Origin: Zygaena filipendulae
Lineage: Eukaryota > Arthropoda > Insecta > Lepidoptera > Zygaenidae
Assembly: GCA_907165275.2 (NCBI GenBank)
Contig: OU015675.1
Coordinates: forward strand, 17,501-81,500
Length of the DNA stretch: 64,000 nt
Reading direction: 5' to 3'
Position 1 is the stretch's first letter; each line of letters starts with the position of its first letter. Made by a program: the position numbers and the translations under genes. Shown here piece by piece: positions 22,985-33,784 of this stretch. The notes beneath the pieces were generated by a model. The model had not been told where the DNA came from. It saw only the letters and a program-made list of their open reading frames with translations, and ran no database searches.

Positions 22985-23261
22985 AACCTATCTCGCGAGA
23001 TTATTAACTGTCAAAATATTGTGAACCATAACATAACATGCTTACAATTTAATGCATTTAACGCCAAAGAGTATATAATGTTTAACGCATTATTTTTCGA
23101 TAGATTATAATAATGGTTAGGTTAGGTTTGTACTGATGACCAAGTCGCACGTTCCGAGCGAGCGAGCGTAACGAGCATGTCATGACAGCGGCCGGCGATG
23201 CGCCAAAGACAGTGTTACGGTTCACGATCTTTTGACAATTTATAATCTCGCAAGATAGATT
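22985..23261. mobile_element. Small element with ~49-bp imperfect terminal inverted repeats
   Basis: The arm AACCTATCTCGCGAGATTAT... at 22985-23033 is inverted at 23213-23261 with a handful of mismatches. About 180 bp lie between them, with no ORF. The palindromic structure and lack of coding capacity suggest a MITE. The family is not identified and no target duplication was confirmed. Confidence 0.55.
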
Positions 23262-23407
23262 TAACGGTTTTTACAATTTCACGGTGACATAGGTACCTAT
23301 ACAATTTATTTTTAGACAAAAATTGTATATAATATAAAAAGGTTAGCGCACGATTATTATTCGTCCGTTTAGTAGACGAATAGCCACATCCATTGTATGA
23401 GGTGCGG

Positions 23408-25091
23408 GGCGGTGTGTAGTTGGCCCCCCAATGTCAAAATAAAAATTAAATAAAGTGAGTTCTAGTGGCCCCCCACATAGTTCTGGAGTTCTTTATACTT
23501 TTTGGAAATAGTTCTGTTGTTTACATAGACCAAAAATGGTTTTGAAATATTTTCCCGATTTTCATATTTTACGGCCTTGTACCGCGAAAAGTATTAGTCA
23601 AATCGAAAAATGTTATGAGGATAATATGTAGAACTCTTTAGGGGGCCAACGGAACTCTAACAAAAAAATCGATTTTTGAATTTTTTTTTTTTCAAAATAA
23701 TTATTTTCATCTGAACCTAGCGTCTTTCTTATCGGTTATATCGAAATAAGTTATAGGAAAAGCTTGTAGAACTCTTTAAGAAGCATCTAGAAATCTAAGA
23801 AAAAATTACATTTTCCGGAAACTAGATGAAAATTGAGAAAAACTTTTTTTTATACACAAGTTTTTAAAAAAATGGCATGAGTTCTAGTTGCCCCCCACAT
23901 AGTTCTGAACATCTATATACATTTTGGAAATATTTCTGTTGTTTACATAGACCAAAAATGGTTTTGAAATAATGGGGAACCAACCAAGTGTAGCAGTCAG
24001 ATTATATCATCTATTAGACTGACGCCCATTTAAAACCTATCTGATCATGGTAGAGCCGAGAAAAAGTTAAAAAATATTATTTTAACAGTTCCACTAGCAC
24101 GCGAAGGCGGGAACTCCTTGATTTCTCACAGATCAGTATAACATCTTTAATTTAGAAATATATAAAAATCCAGAACTCCATTCCGAAATCCAGCAGATTA
24201 TGGTAGAGTCGTTAAAAAGTAAAAAAAATATTATAACAGTTCCACTAACACGTGAAGGCCGAGACTCCTTCATTTCTCAAAAATCAGTATAGCATCTAAA
24301 ATTAAGAACTGGACACGAAACCAGAACTCCGATCCGAAAACCAGCAGATCATGGTAGAGCAGTTAAAAGTAAAAAAATATTATTTTAACAGTTCTACTAG
24401 CACGTGAAGGTCGGAAATTCTTCGTTTCTCTCAGATAAGTATGACAACTACAATTTAAAACTGGTTACGAATCCAGAAATCCGGTTCAAAATCCAGCAGA
24501 TCATGGTAGAGCAGCTAAAAAGTAAAAAAAGTTTTTTGACAGTTCCACTAGCACGTGAAGGCGGAAACTCCCTCGTTTCTCAAAGATCAGTATAGCATCT
24601 TCAATTAAGAACTGGACACGAAACTAGAACTCTGATCCGAAATCCAGCAGATCACGGTAGAGCAGTTAAAATTAAAAAAAAAAATATTAACAGTTCTACT
24701 AGCACGTGAAGGCCGGAAATCCTTCGTTTCTCACAGGTAAGTATGTCATCTTCAATTTAAAACTGGATACAAATCAAGAAATCCAGAAAATAATTATTTA
24801 GAAAAAAAATTTCCAAATTTTTTTTTTGTTAGAGTTCCGTTGGCCCCCAAAGAGTTCTACACATTATCCCTATAACATTTTTCGATTTGACTAATACTTT
24901 TCGCGGTATAAGGCCGTAAAATATGAAAATCGGGAAGTTGGCCCCCATTATTTCAAAACCAATTTTGGTCTATGTAAACAACAGAACTATTTCCAAAAAG
25001 TATAAAGAACTTCAGAACTATGTGAGTACTCCACTAGAACTCACTTTATTTTTTTTTTATTTTGACATTGGGGGGCCAACTTCACACCGCC
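23408..25091. mobile_element. Foldback-like element, short copy (1.7 kb) with 9-bp TSD
   Basis: The element starts GGCGGTGTGTAGTTGGCCCC and ends with the inverse, GGGGCCAACTTCACACCGCC. Identical 9-bp direct repeats GAGGTGCGG flank it at 23399-23407 and 25092-25100. The left arm (about 23408-23980) and right arm (about 24790-25091) are inverted copies of the same sequence, and the core (24060-24790) is a tandem array of ~150-bp units. There is no transposase, so it would be non-autonomous. Nine-bp target duplications and long inverted repeats made of smaller repeats recall Drosophila FB foldback elements and Mutator-like elements (comparison from general knowledge). The 11.7-kb element at 47351-59081 is the same family. 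Confidence 0.8.
24060..24790. repeat. Tandem ~150-bp core repeats of the short foldback element
   Basis: Five units are marked by AACAGTTCCACTAGCAC(G) near 24084, 24235, 24387, 24538 and 24688, each followed by a GTGAAGG box, an AACTGGA(T/C)AC(G/A)AA stretch and CCAGCAGATCATGGTAGAGC. Spacing is 150-152 bp. The same unit forms the core of the large element at 52380-54755. Confidence 0.8.
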
Positions 25092-25099
25092 GAGGTGCG

Positions 25100-26107
25100 G
25101 CAGCGCGGTGACGACTGGGCGAGCGTGGTCACGTAGGTTATACGGCATGGCGCCACCGAGCGAAGGAGGTGCGGTGGTGCGGTAGCGACTGGACTACGTA
25201 GATTACACGGCACTCCGACACCAGGCGAAGGACGTGCGTCGGTGCATTGGTGATACAACCACGTGGATTACACGACACGGCAGCACCAGGTGCAGGAGAT
25301 GCAGCGGAAGATCGGCGACACGACCGCGTGGATTATACGGCACGGTGGCACCAAGCGAAGGAGTGAAGCGGTACGTCGGCGACACGACCGCGTGGATTAT
25401 ACGGCACGGTGGCACCAAGCGAAGGAGTGAAGCGGCACGTCGGCGACACGACCGCGTGGATTATACGGCACGGTGGCACCAAGTGAAGGAGTGAAGCGGT
25501 ACGTCGGCGACACGACCGCGTGGATTATACGGCACGGTGGCACCAAGCGAAGGAGTGAAGCGGTACGTCGGCGACACGACCGCGTGGATTATACGGCACG
25601 GTGGCACCAAGCGAAGGAGTGAAGCGGTACGTCGGCGACACGACCGCGTGGATTATACGGCACGGTGGCACCAAGGGAAGGAGTGAAGCGGTACGTCGGC
25701 GACACGACCGCGTGGATTATACGGCACGGTGGCACCAAGCGAAGGAGTGAAGCGGTACGTCGGCGACACGACCGCGTGGATTATACGGCACGGTGGCACC
25801 AAGGGAAGGAGTGAAGCGGTACGTCGGCGACACGACCGCGTGGATTATACGGCACGGTGGCACCAAGCGAAGGAGTGAAACGGTACGTCGGCGACACGAC
25901 CGCGTAGATTATACGGCACGGTGGCACCAAGCGAAGGAGTGAAGCGGTACGTCGGCGACACGACCGCGTGGATTATACGGCACGGTGGCACCAAGCGAAG
26001 GAGTGAAGCGGTACGTCGGCGACACGACCGCGTGGATTATACGGCACGGTGGCACCAGATGAAGGAGTGAGGTGGTACCTTTGATTGCGGCGGTGCAGTC
26101 ACGTGGT
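25100..26107. repeat. 64-bp minisatellite
   Basis: Twelve units beginning GGCACGGTGGCACCAAG occur at exactly 64-bp spacing from 25339 to 26043. Three or more diverged units lie before them from about 25100. Units differ by one or a few bases. Sixty-four is not a multiple of three, so the open frames through it are chance. The foldback element is inserted at its left edge. Confidence 0.85.
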
Positions 26108-26430
26108 TTCTTCAAAGCAGCGGCAGCAAGTCATCGCGGTGGCGGCGGCGGGCAGTTGCGGCTGTAGTTCGTTTCGGCTCGTATGGACCAAGACTGTAGA
26201 CGACACTTTCGCCTTTTCCTTTATTAAGATTTAGTGGACTGTATTTTTAATTAATAGTTTAACCTAACTTTGAGGTTAGAACAGGGAGCGTTGAAAATAA
26301 TAACACCGGTTTTGACTTCCTGCCTGCGCGGCGGCGGGCCACAACTCAAGGGTGTAGCCCGCTGCCGCGCGAATGGCAAAATGGACGACCATCACCGAAC
26401 CCATTGTTATAGACGGGCAGGTATATCTCC
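26108..26430. other. Unassigned DNA after the minisatellite
   Basis: A short GGCGGCGGC-rich piece and AT-rich sequence; no gene was recognised. Confidence 0.35.
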
Positions 26431-26920
26431 TAGGGATGCTTGATGATCATCGATGTTGAAAGCAAAAACATCGATGTTTTAACATCAATGTTGCCATACG
26501 AAAAATCGACAACGATGTTAACGGAATCGATCATCGATGTTAACTCACGACCAATGCAACTTACGAAACAGATAAAATTGACATTTCAATTTTCAATAAG
26601 TAAATAAATCAAAAACTATTTGAGGTATTTCTTTAAATATCACGGTACATATTTTTAGACCTTATTTTTAAAAGGTTAAAAGGTTCTTTTTCATCAAAAT
26701 TACTTTTCCTTCAGGGCACTGATAAAAATTATTAAAATATTATTATGTAAAATAATTGGTTCTGTTTCTTAATAAATTTCGAACCATTTCACTCTATTTT
26801 ATTTCTTTGTCAATTGTTAATGCAAAAATCATCGATGTTATCTAATATCGATGTTCGGTTTTCGATAAATATCAAACATCGATGTTGGACTTTCGATTAT
26901 GAGATCGATGTTTTTTTATC
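26430..26920. repeat. Cluster of CATCGATGTT motifs
   Basis: Two blocks, about 26440-26545 and 26825-26915, together hold at least six ATCGATGTT motifs plus variants such as CATCAATGTT. The intervening ~280 bp has none. Motif clusters near two ends of a short segment resemble subterminal transposase-binding repeats of some DNA transposons, but no terminal inverted repeat was found. Confidence 0.45.
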
Positions 26921-26929
26921 TAACTTCCA

Positions 26930-27135
26930 AAACGGAGGAGGTTCTGCATTCGGCTATATGTACACATTTTTTTATGTATGTTTACCGATTACTCGAAGAC
27001 TGTTGGACCGATTTGGATTTTTTTTTATTGATAGGGTGTACTCCCAAATTGGTTCCATTGACAACAAGTCGGAATCTGATGATGAGATCTTCGAGAAATC
27101 GAGGGAACTCTTCGAAAATTATAGGCATACCGATT
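26930..27135 (+). repeat. Dispersed repeat shared with 46225-46385
   Basis: The string TGGACCGATTTG, then GGTGTACTCCC, a GGT(T)CCATT-like step, then GATGATGAGATCTT and GAGAAAT..GAGGGAAC matches, in order, the segment at 46265-46375 (CTGGACCGATTTG, GGTGTACTCCC, GGTCCCATTTC, GATGGGATCTTGG, GAGGGAACCC). The family name is unknown to me. Confidence 0.55.
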
Positions 27136-27414
27136 TGGGTATTTTTATAGAAAATCGTTCATTTGCTTTCGGAAAACCAAATTCAAGAAGTGGAACTGAT
27201 GATGAAGAGCACAGATGGACATTAGAATTTCTCAACAATAATACGTATTTCACGGGGTTTTTTTTTTTTGGAAATGGTATACCCCAAATTTGTTTCATTA
27301 TTCCATTGTCACAAAATTGGGATCTGATGATGGGAATGTATATTGTATATGGCGAAGTGAAACTGATAGAGATGTACCAGCATAATTTTTGAATAATTAA
27401 CGTAGAGAGCGCGC

Positions 27415-27668
27415 AAGAGCTTTTTGAGCTGACCCCTCCATCTCCCTTCAAAATGCGATCTACCATGAGAGCAACGGCGGGCTGCCATCTCTATACGGTA
27501 GACAGTATTCCACCAATCTGCATGAAATGATTTGCTTCGTCTTTCATTATGCGTACCGCTAGGGATTGGAATGACCAGCCGGAGTCTGTGTTTCCCCTGA
27601 ACTACAATTTGGACCTCTTCAAGAGCAGAGTGAACAAGTACTTAATTGGCAGACGTGTAACACCTTAG
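27415..27668 (+). mobile_element. Non-LTR retrotransposon (LINE) ORF2 C-terminal fragment
   Basis: The + frame reads VDSIPPICMK, a stop, then RTARDWNDQPESVFPLNYNL and FKSRVNKYLIGRR before a stop at 27668. This is the usual C-terminal block of arthropod LINE reverse-transcriptase proteins (R-x-x-WN-x-L-P-x-x-VFP ... YNL-x-x-FK-x-R-V). It is a short, broken remnant. Confidence 0.65.
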
Positions 27669-27684
27669 TTCATATCTTCGCTTA

Positions 27685-27805
27685 CAGCAGTTTTTCTCAA
27701 AGTTGACGATAACGCCCCTTGTGGGCGTTGGAGACCCAAAGGGGGCGTTAAGGGGCCCAGATAAAAATGGGGGGCGTCGGCGTGGTTTAGGGGGTGATGG
27801 TTGAT
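27685..27805. mobile_element. Possible hAT-type element end
   Basis: CAGCAGTTTTTCTCAAAGTT followed by GGGCGTTGGAGACCC and AAAGGGGGCGTTAAG resembles the CAG-GGTTCTCAA...GGGGGTCG termini of hAT elements such as SPIN. The other terminus was not found. Confidence 0.4.
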
Positions 27806-27949
27806 TTGTATTATCATTTACTTTTATTTTTTATATTAAAATAAAACCTACCTAGTTGAATCATTAGTTTATATTTATTACCTATTGTTCCTTTTAATTT
27901 CGCTAAAATATAATAATCGTAATTTTATAAAGTTGCATTTTAATTGCCA

Positions 27950-28090
27950 CTGATCGGTTTGAAGTCGGTGACAAGCGAAATATGTAATGGGTAAATGGGC
28001 TAAGTCCACTTCCGCGACGAGCTTGTCATGAGCAGAACAACCCAAGTGGGCAGACACAAGCTGACTTGACACCGAATCTAAACCGATCAG
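27950..28090. mobile_element. MITE, CTGATCG family, copy 1
   Basis: The element opens CTGATCGGTTTGAAGTCGGT and closes with the imperfect inverse ACCGAATCTAAACCGATCAG, giving about 141 bp with no ORF. A second copy of the family lies at 46597-46711. It abuts another palindromic element that begins at 28091. Confidence 0.6.
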
Positions 28091-28236
28091 GGGGTCGATT
28101 TTTGAATCGCTCGAATTACTATTCGCACACGGAATTGCAAGAATCACGCGTGAATGCTTAAAAATTTATGAGGATTCGCACGTGAATTCGTGCTTCCGTG
28201 CGTGAAAGTAATTCGAGCGATTCAAAAATCGACCCC
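28091..28236. mobile_element. Palindromic MITE with perfect 30-bp TIRs
   Basis: GGGGTCGATTTTTGAATCGC... at 28091-28120 is perfectly inverted at 28207-28236. The inner part is also roughly self-complementary (CGCACACGGAA facing TTCCGTGCGTG), so the whole 146 bp could fold as one hairpin. No TSD is clear. Confidence 0.75.
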
Positions 28237-28609
28237 TAGTGCAGTGGTAGCACAAACCAATAATAATACGTACGTACGTTTCTTTTTGTCTTTTGGATTA
28301 AATTGGTATTTTGTTATTTTTAGCTTTTTGTTTTGTGTTTTCATACGTAGTATTTGGTAGCATAGACGGTTTGCTTGCATACATTCCCGAATATAGATGG
28401 GCAATCAACCCGATTATTGAGATTAAACCCGATAAATGCCTGCCATGTTGGGGTTTAAATCCAATAACAGGCATTTAGGTTCTCGACTACAGAAAACATT
28501 GAATTTATTTTTGGGTCTCGGTTCAGTAAATTTAACAGAAATCGTTGGTTTACCATCTCCCGTGCTGGTAAGTCTTCCGTCCTTTCCTTAAAGGGTATTA
28601 TGTAAGTAA
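28237..28609. other. AT-rich DNA without recognised features
   Basis: No coding sequence or repeat was recognised in this stretch. Confidence 0.4.
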
Positions 28610-28812
28610 TTATATATATATATGTACTAGCTGTTCCCCGCGTTTTACCCGCAGAAATTTCAGAGATCCCACAGGATATCCGGGATACAAATTACCTTAT
28701 GTCCTTTTCTGTACTCCTGACAACGTGTATGCAAAATTTCATGATGATCGATTAAGCCGTTAAGGCGTGAAAGCGTAACAGACAGACAGACAGAGTTACT
28801 TTATAATATTAG
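28610..28812 (-). repeat. Dispersed lepidopteran repeat, reverse orientation
   Basis: TACTAGCTGTTCCCCGCG at the left and GTAACAGACAGACAGACAGA...AATATTAGTAAG at the right are the reverse complement of the family at 19780-20280. It looks nearly full length. Confidence 0.65.
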
Positions 28813-30102
28813 TAAGTATTTGGGTTTACCAGTACTTACGTAAAATATGTACCCACATGTGAATTTTTTTTTATTGTTAAAGCCTTCAGGCGCGTAGGGA
28901 GTAGGGACCATTATACTGAAACTGAGTTGTTTTCTGCGCATTATCTTCTCAGCAATGGTGTTTGTGAAACGTTAATTAGTAGAGAGGCCACGACCAGATT
29001 TTGAAAAATCTCGTTCGTATCTCTTCTATAGTATACCTACAACAAGTATGGATGTGTTCCGAGCGTCGTGTAGATGGCGAAACTGCTCGTGTAATGTTTT
29101 TTAGTGGTGGAGGGGATAGCAGTGACGTCATAAACATGGCCACCGACGGTTTTTGTTTTTTGTTAATTACATCGCACCTATTAGGTATATTTGCTTGTGT
29201 ATGATGTGGTTTGAAAGCTTATTAAATTCTCTTTAATTACTTTCAGACACATAAAGCGTCTATTATAATATTAAAAAAATATTTGACAAAATATGATTTT
29301 TTAAGTCGATTTCTAAAATATTGTTTTTTACTGAGAAACCGCTCAACTTACAATTCTAATTGGTTATTGTGTACCTATGTACTGTCCTGCTTTTTACTCT
29401 TACTTATCTTATTAAACAAACTCAACTTATTTAATAGCATTCCGGACAAATCTCTGTGATTTTTGGTTTGCTGTATTTTTAATGTAGGTATGTTAATGAT
29501 CGTCTGAAATTAATAAATAAAAAAAATAATTAGAACTAATCCAACGAACGACAAAGTTGAGTCTTGAAAGAAGTTCAAAGCAATCGAAAAATTTCAAATG
29601 AAAAGATTTGATTAATGGTGAGTATAGTAGTGTAGTTATTTTTTATTTAAGTTTTTATATTACTTCATTACTGCTCATGTAAATCAGAGGCAAAGAAAAA
29701 ACCTTCTATGGACGTACATAAATTAAAATTCAAATCCTACTTAGCTTAGAATTATAAAAAAAATAAGATAACTTATAGTCGTAAGAACAGAGTCACTACT
29801 ACCACTACTACTTCTTGTTGAACGACGAGAAAGAAAACACATTCAGGCAGAGGAGCAGCCACTTTTAAGATCTCTCTGACCTTTCCATTACACATTTTGT
29901 AGATACAGTTAGATCTTTTTAAACCATTTTGCAGACAATGTTATTTTTTAAAATTTAAATTAGTTGTACATTGATATTTACTGCTAGTAAAAAACAAATA
30001 ATATAGGTATAATATTAGGCTTCCGCTGTAAAAAAATCGCACTGGAGGCGTAGAGATCTACTTCGGAACTATGAGTTTACTAGCGAACGTATCGCAAATA
30101 AA
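28813..30102. other. Intergenic AT-rich DNA downstream of the first serpin
   Basis: I find no gene in this 1.3 kb. Short chance open frames occur. The last few hundred bases probably include the 3' UTR of the serpin gene. Confidence 0.45.
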
Positions 30103-31467
30103 TTATTTTGGTTTGTCAGGTAACGAAAAAACTCCTGAAAAAGAATGTATGCGCGTTTCGGCGTCCACGAGCGCATACATGAAGGGCCGGTTGGCGATGA
30201 AGTCTCTGCCGAGGGCGGCGGCGAGTCCCGTGGCCAGCTCGGAGACCACCTGCAGGCCGGGCAGCGGGCGGGCGGCGCCGGCGGCGGGCGCGGCGCCCAG
30301 CCGCAGGCTCACGCGGTGCACGTAGGCGGAGGGCAGCGCGGGGGGAGCGCTGACCCGCGCGCTGCTGGCCGGCTCGCTCCACAGCCGGCGCACGCCCGAG
30401 CGGGTGCGCTCCAGGAGGGCGCGCACGTCCGGGAACACGCTGCTCATGCTGAACACCGGGATGCCCACCTGCAGTGGGATCGCGCTCTCTTGAATGTTGT
30501 CTAAGATTTCGCCTATAATCGTAGGTTGCAGGTTTTCGACAGAATCTCGAATCGTAGTATTTCCAAGATTTAATGTCATCAGGAGACGGTAGCGGCCGTT
30601 CAACCCGACGGGTATCTCGATCGCCTTCACATTCAGCAATGGCACGTGGGCGAGCTTGACGCGCTTCTCGAAGCGCATGAGGTCGACGGAGCCGAGCAGC
30701 CGGCCCCCGTTGTCGTAGAAGGGCGCGTCGCGCTCGATGTACGCGTCGGCGAAGGCCGTCGTGAGTACTGTCTCGAAGTCTAACGAGTCGGCAAATAGGG
30801 AGTGACCCTCGAGGGCGGGTAGGTTGGCCGGCAGGGCGGGCAGCCCCACGAGGGCGAGGGCGCGCTGCGGGTCGGCGCAGAGGGGGAAGGACAGAGCCTC
30901 CAGCAGCCCGAGCGTGCGCACCTCACTCGCCCAGCTGCTGTTCAGCGTCGCTGCCTCATCCACGAACAGGTACCGTTTCCTGCGGAGCACCACGTCGTCT
31001 CCGGGGACCTCGAACGTCTTAGCGAGCGCGTAGTATTCCTTCCGCACGCTCTCAGAGTCGGGCATGTTGATCGCCTGCAACAGCTCCTTCTGGTCGTCCC
31101 CCGTGGCACCCTCGGCCATCGCGGCCATCGCGAGCCACACCGAATAATCAGAGTGGACGAAGTGGTAGTTATGGTAACGCGCTGTCACCTTGTAGAACTG
31201 AGCGCTGAATGGGTATAGCGACAATCCGAACTTGGTGACGAGCTCTTTTCGCGCGAGCTTCTCTGCGGTCAGCGCGTGTCCCGCACCGTTGCCACTCAGC
31301 AATTGCCCCACACCAGCCCCACTCAGAAATTGCCCGACGCCGGCCCCACTCAGCGCGTGCCCCAGCCCGGTCCCGCTCAGCAGTTGCCCCACCCCAGCGC
31401 CACTCAGGCCACACGTCACTGCCGCCACCACCGCCAGTCCCAGCAGGACCTCACACGACCGTTTCAT
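30103..31467 (-). CDS. Secreted serpin-family protein, intronless, divergent
   Basis: The single-exon ORF encodes 454 residues from ATG at 31467. Residues 1-20 (MKRSCEVLLGLAVVAAVTCG) form a signal peptide. Residues 21-65 are five copies of a nonapeptide like LSGAGVGQL. From about residue 75 the serpin fold is recognisable: HSDYSVWLAMAAMAEGAT corresponds to the SPxSVxxALAMxxxGA block, and the C terminus FIANRPFMYALVDAETRIHS matches the serpin signature (F-x-A-x-RPF). The loop that should carry the inhibitory hinge (EEGTEAAAAT type) reads GAAPAAGAARPLPG, so inhibition is doubtful. Its closest visible relative is the serpin at 41769-43287 (shared APFYD-x-x-GR block). It is probably secreted into haemolymph or a gland lumen; the target is unknown. 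Confidence 0.8.
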   Translation of the reverse strand: MKRSCEVLLGLAVVAAVTCGLSGAGVGQLLSGTGLGHALSGAGVGQFLSGAGVGQLLSGNGAGHALTAEKLARKELVTKFGLSLYPFSAQFYKVTARYHNYHFVHSDYSVWLAMAAMAEGATGDDQKELLQAINMPDSESVRKEYYALAKTFEVPGDDVVLRRKRYLFVDEAATLNSSWASEVRTLGLLEALSFPLCADPQRALALVGLPALPANLPALEGHSLFADSLDFETVLTTAFADAYIERDAPFYDNGGRLLGSVDLMRFEKRVKLAHVPLLNVKAIEIPVGLNGRYRLLMTLNLGNTTIRDSVENLQPTIIGEILDNIQESAIPLQVGIPVFSMSSVFPDVRALLERTRSGVRRLWSEPASSARVSAPPALPSAYVHRVSLRLGAAPAAGAARPLPGLQVVSELATGLAAALGRDFIANRPFMYALVDAETRIHSFSGVFSLPDKPK

Positions 31468-31544
31468 CGTTAAAGAAAATCGACGCACGTTTCTCTTGTC
31501 ACAGTGTTGCTGCTTGAGTGAACTAATGTTTTGAGATTTTGTTG

Positions 31545-31553
31545 TTTTTATAT
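31545..31553 (-). promoter_or_regulatory. TATA-box-like motif of the first serpin
   Basis: ATATAAAAA on the minus strand lies about 80 bp above the ATG, which would allow a transcript start near 31515-31525 and a ~50-nt 5' UTR. It is a positional inference. Confidence 0.45.
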
Positions 31554-32129
31554 TAGGTGTGTATTATACGATTCTAATATGATTATCACGCGATAAGACC
31601 TCATGCATTATTTATGATTTAATAATTTATTATACGCTAGGCCGGATTCCTTAACATCGGTTGTGCTATTATTTCAGTACAACTAGCTCCTGCTTGCGGT
31701 TCCACTCGTAGAAATAAATGTTTTTTTTGTAAACTTACCTATCTTTGATTGACTTTAAATTTGAACCCTTTACTTGGTTAAAATTAATGTAAATCGAGAA
31801 CATAAACTATTTTTAGATATGTCCTGCTGCTGCACGAGGCTTCCTCGACTTTTCATAAAAAATCTTTATTAATAAAATTCACGCATTTATCACGATAACA
31901 TAACGTATTGAACATTAAAACAAACTCTAAATATTTTTGGTTATACATTAAGCAAAAAAAAGTACCTAGTAATGTAAAATGGTAATTAATGACAACGTTG
32001 CTCACAGTGTTATTGACATGTGCATTGTGCAATAGTACATACTCGTAGGTATGCTGGTTTCTTATTTTAATATTTTCTCACAATTCTTTTCCAAAGATGA
32101 AATTCTTGAATCACTAAAAAACTTAATAA
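31554..32129. other. AT-rich intergenic DNA upstream of the first serpin
   Basis: No gene was recognised. It may contain further upstream control sequence of the serpin. Confidence 0.4.
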
Positions 32130-32898
32130 TAGCAGATAAGGGACGCAGAATTTGACGGACTTCCTTCTGTTTTTACAGATAAATGGGCAAACAATCTTTC
32201 CTACTTGCTATCACACGTTTTCAACAAGTCATTAGTAATGTACCTTTCCTTTAGTAAGGGAAAACTCACTAACGGTAGGTATCTGTTCTTAAATCTTAAA
32301 TTACCCGTTTTCGCTAAACTATTTAAATCCGTATTACTAGAGTATCGAGCATTCGTGATCTTGGTGTAACGTTAATTCATAACTCATTTTCGATCAACAT
32401 AATATTCAAAAAATTACCTCTAAAGCCTACCAAATGCTTGGTTTTGTATTAAGATTTTCAAAACAATCCAAAAATTTATCATCGTACATTACACTTTATC
32501 AGGCTCTGGTAAGATCTCACTTGGAATATGCTTCATCGGTTTGGAACCCTTTTTTTATAGCAATAAATAAGAAATTCCAAAAAAAATCACACATGCAGTA
32601 TTCTCTAGATTAAAATTACACAGGATCTGTTATGAAGATAGGCTAAATAAAATTTACTATGTTACTGAAAGATCGGCATTAACTTCACAGTGTAACAATC
32701 GTGTGGAAAATCTGTTTAATTGTCCTTCCCTTCTATCCGATATCAACTTCCATGTCCCGCTGCGTCCGCTGAGATCTGGGTCAGCGGGCTCCGTTACGCA
32801 GAATGTGCCAGATCACTGGGAATGTTTAGGACATAAGTAATCTTTTCTTACTGTTACTTTTTGTAATGTTAACTGTATTCCAACTTGTGTCTGGTTTT
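32130..32898 (+). mobile_element. LINE remnant (jockey/CR1-like reverse transcriptase pieces)
   Basis: Reading + strand in shifting frames: LPSVFTDKWANNLSYLLSHV with FNKSL (start of the RT region), then, after a deletion, IRDLGVTL, KAYQMLGFVLRFSK, SYITLYQALVRSHLEYASSV followed by W, and a final VPLRPLRS-like end. These are the ordered C-terminal RT blocks of non-LTR elements. An AATAAATAAATAAAT tail near 32884-32898 marks its 3' end. It is dead and internally deleted. Confidence 0.7.
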
Positions 32899-33784
32899 TC
32901 TCCAATAAATAAATAAATATGCCGGTGGCTCACGCGCGCACCCTCGGCGGTGCGGCACCGGAAGCGGCGCCGCACTGCGACCTGGTTGCAACTGGGATGC
33001 CGTGTGTGATGAAGGAACGCCACAGAGTATGTGAGCTGATACCTGCGAGGAGCACCATCATATTATAATAATTGGGGAATAATTGTAAAGTAATGTAATT
33101 GGAAAGTTAGGCCTTGTAAAGTTAGGGCATAGAAACTTGGCTCTACATGACCTATAACTTATTGACAGTGCGAGTCATAATTATGGTCTTGTCTTGGAAA
33201 CATTTTACATGAGAATGTTTTTGGTGGGATTTATTTGCTCCAAAGTCTTTTAAAAGCTACTTTGTATAACATTTGCCTCTCAACCGTTTCCAAACCCAAT
33301 GCTTTAAAAAAGTATTTTGGACCTTTAAAGTTTGGAAAGTGAGTCAGTTTTTATTTAATTTATATAAACATTGTAGTTACTTATTTTTTACATTCTTCTT
33401 TTCTAATATATATCGGCGAGAAGTCGGGAGCACGGGCAGTGGAGGTGAGCGTTCATGCATTGTAAAGGGGCCCCATTAAACCTACACCTGGGTCGCAAGT
33501 CCCAGGCACTGCTCCGTGTTCCCTACGGATATCTGGTATGCTGTAGGTACAACCTCTATGTTGGTGCAATTAATTGTAATAGTTTCTAGTTCGTTCTAGG
33601 TGTGTCGCTCAGCTAATGGTCTCGGTCGTGCTTTGCTTGCCTGTTCGTTATATGTATTATATCGTCATTATCATTTAGCTAATCTACATAATACATATCT
33701 ATTATCGTCACTAACGTTACGGAACATACCTACCTTGTTGATCCTTCTCCTCGTTTAAAAATATAAATATCTCTAGTTATGTGC
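32899..33784. other. Unassigned intergenic DNA
   Basis: A GC-rich patch (32920-33010) and a piece with GGGTCGCAAGTCCCAGGCAC (33490-33515) stand out, but I cannot assign a family or gene. Confidence 0.35.

Noticed and set aside
25100..26107. Regularly spaced repeats as a possible CRISPR array
   Set aside because: The whole 64-bp unit is conserved with no unique spacers, and the genome is eukaryotic.
25203..26115. Open frames on both strands through the 64-bp array
   Set aside because: The period is not a multiple of three and the peptides differ between units; they are products of repeat composition.
27878..28147. 89-codon minus frame
   Set aside because: It spans two MITEs and their junction, so coding is implausible.
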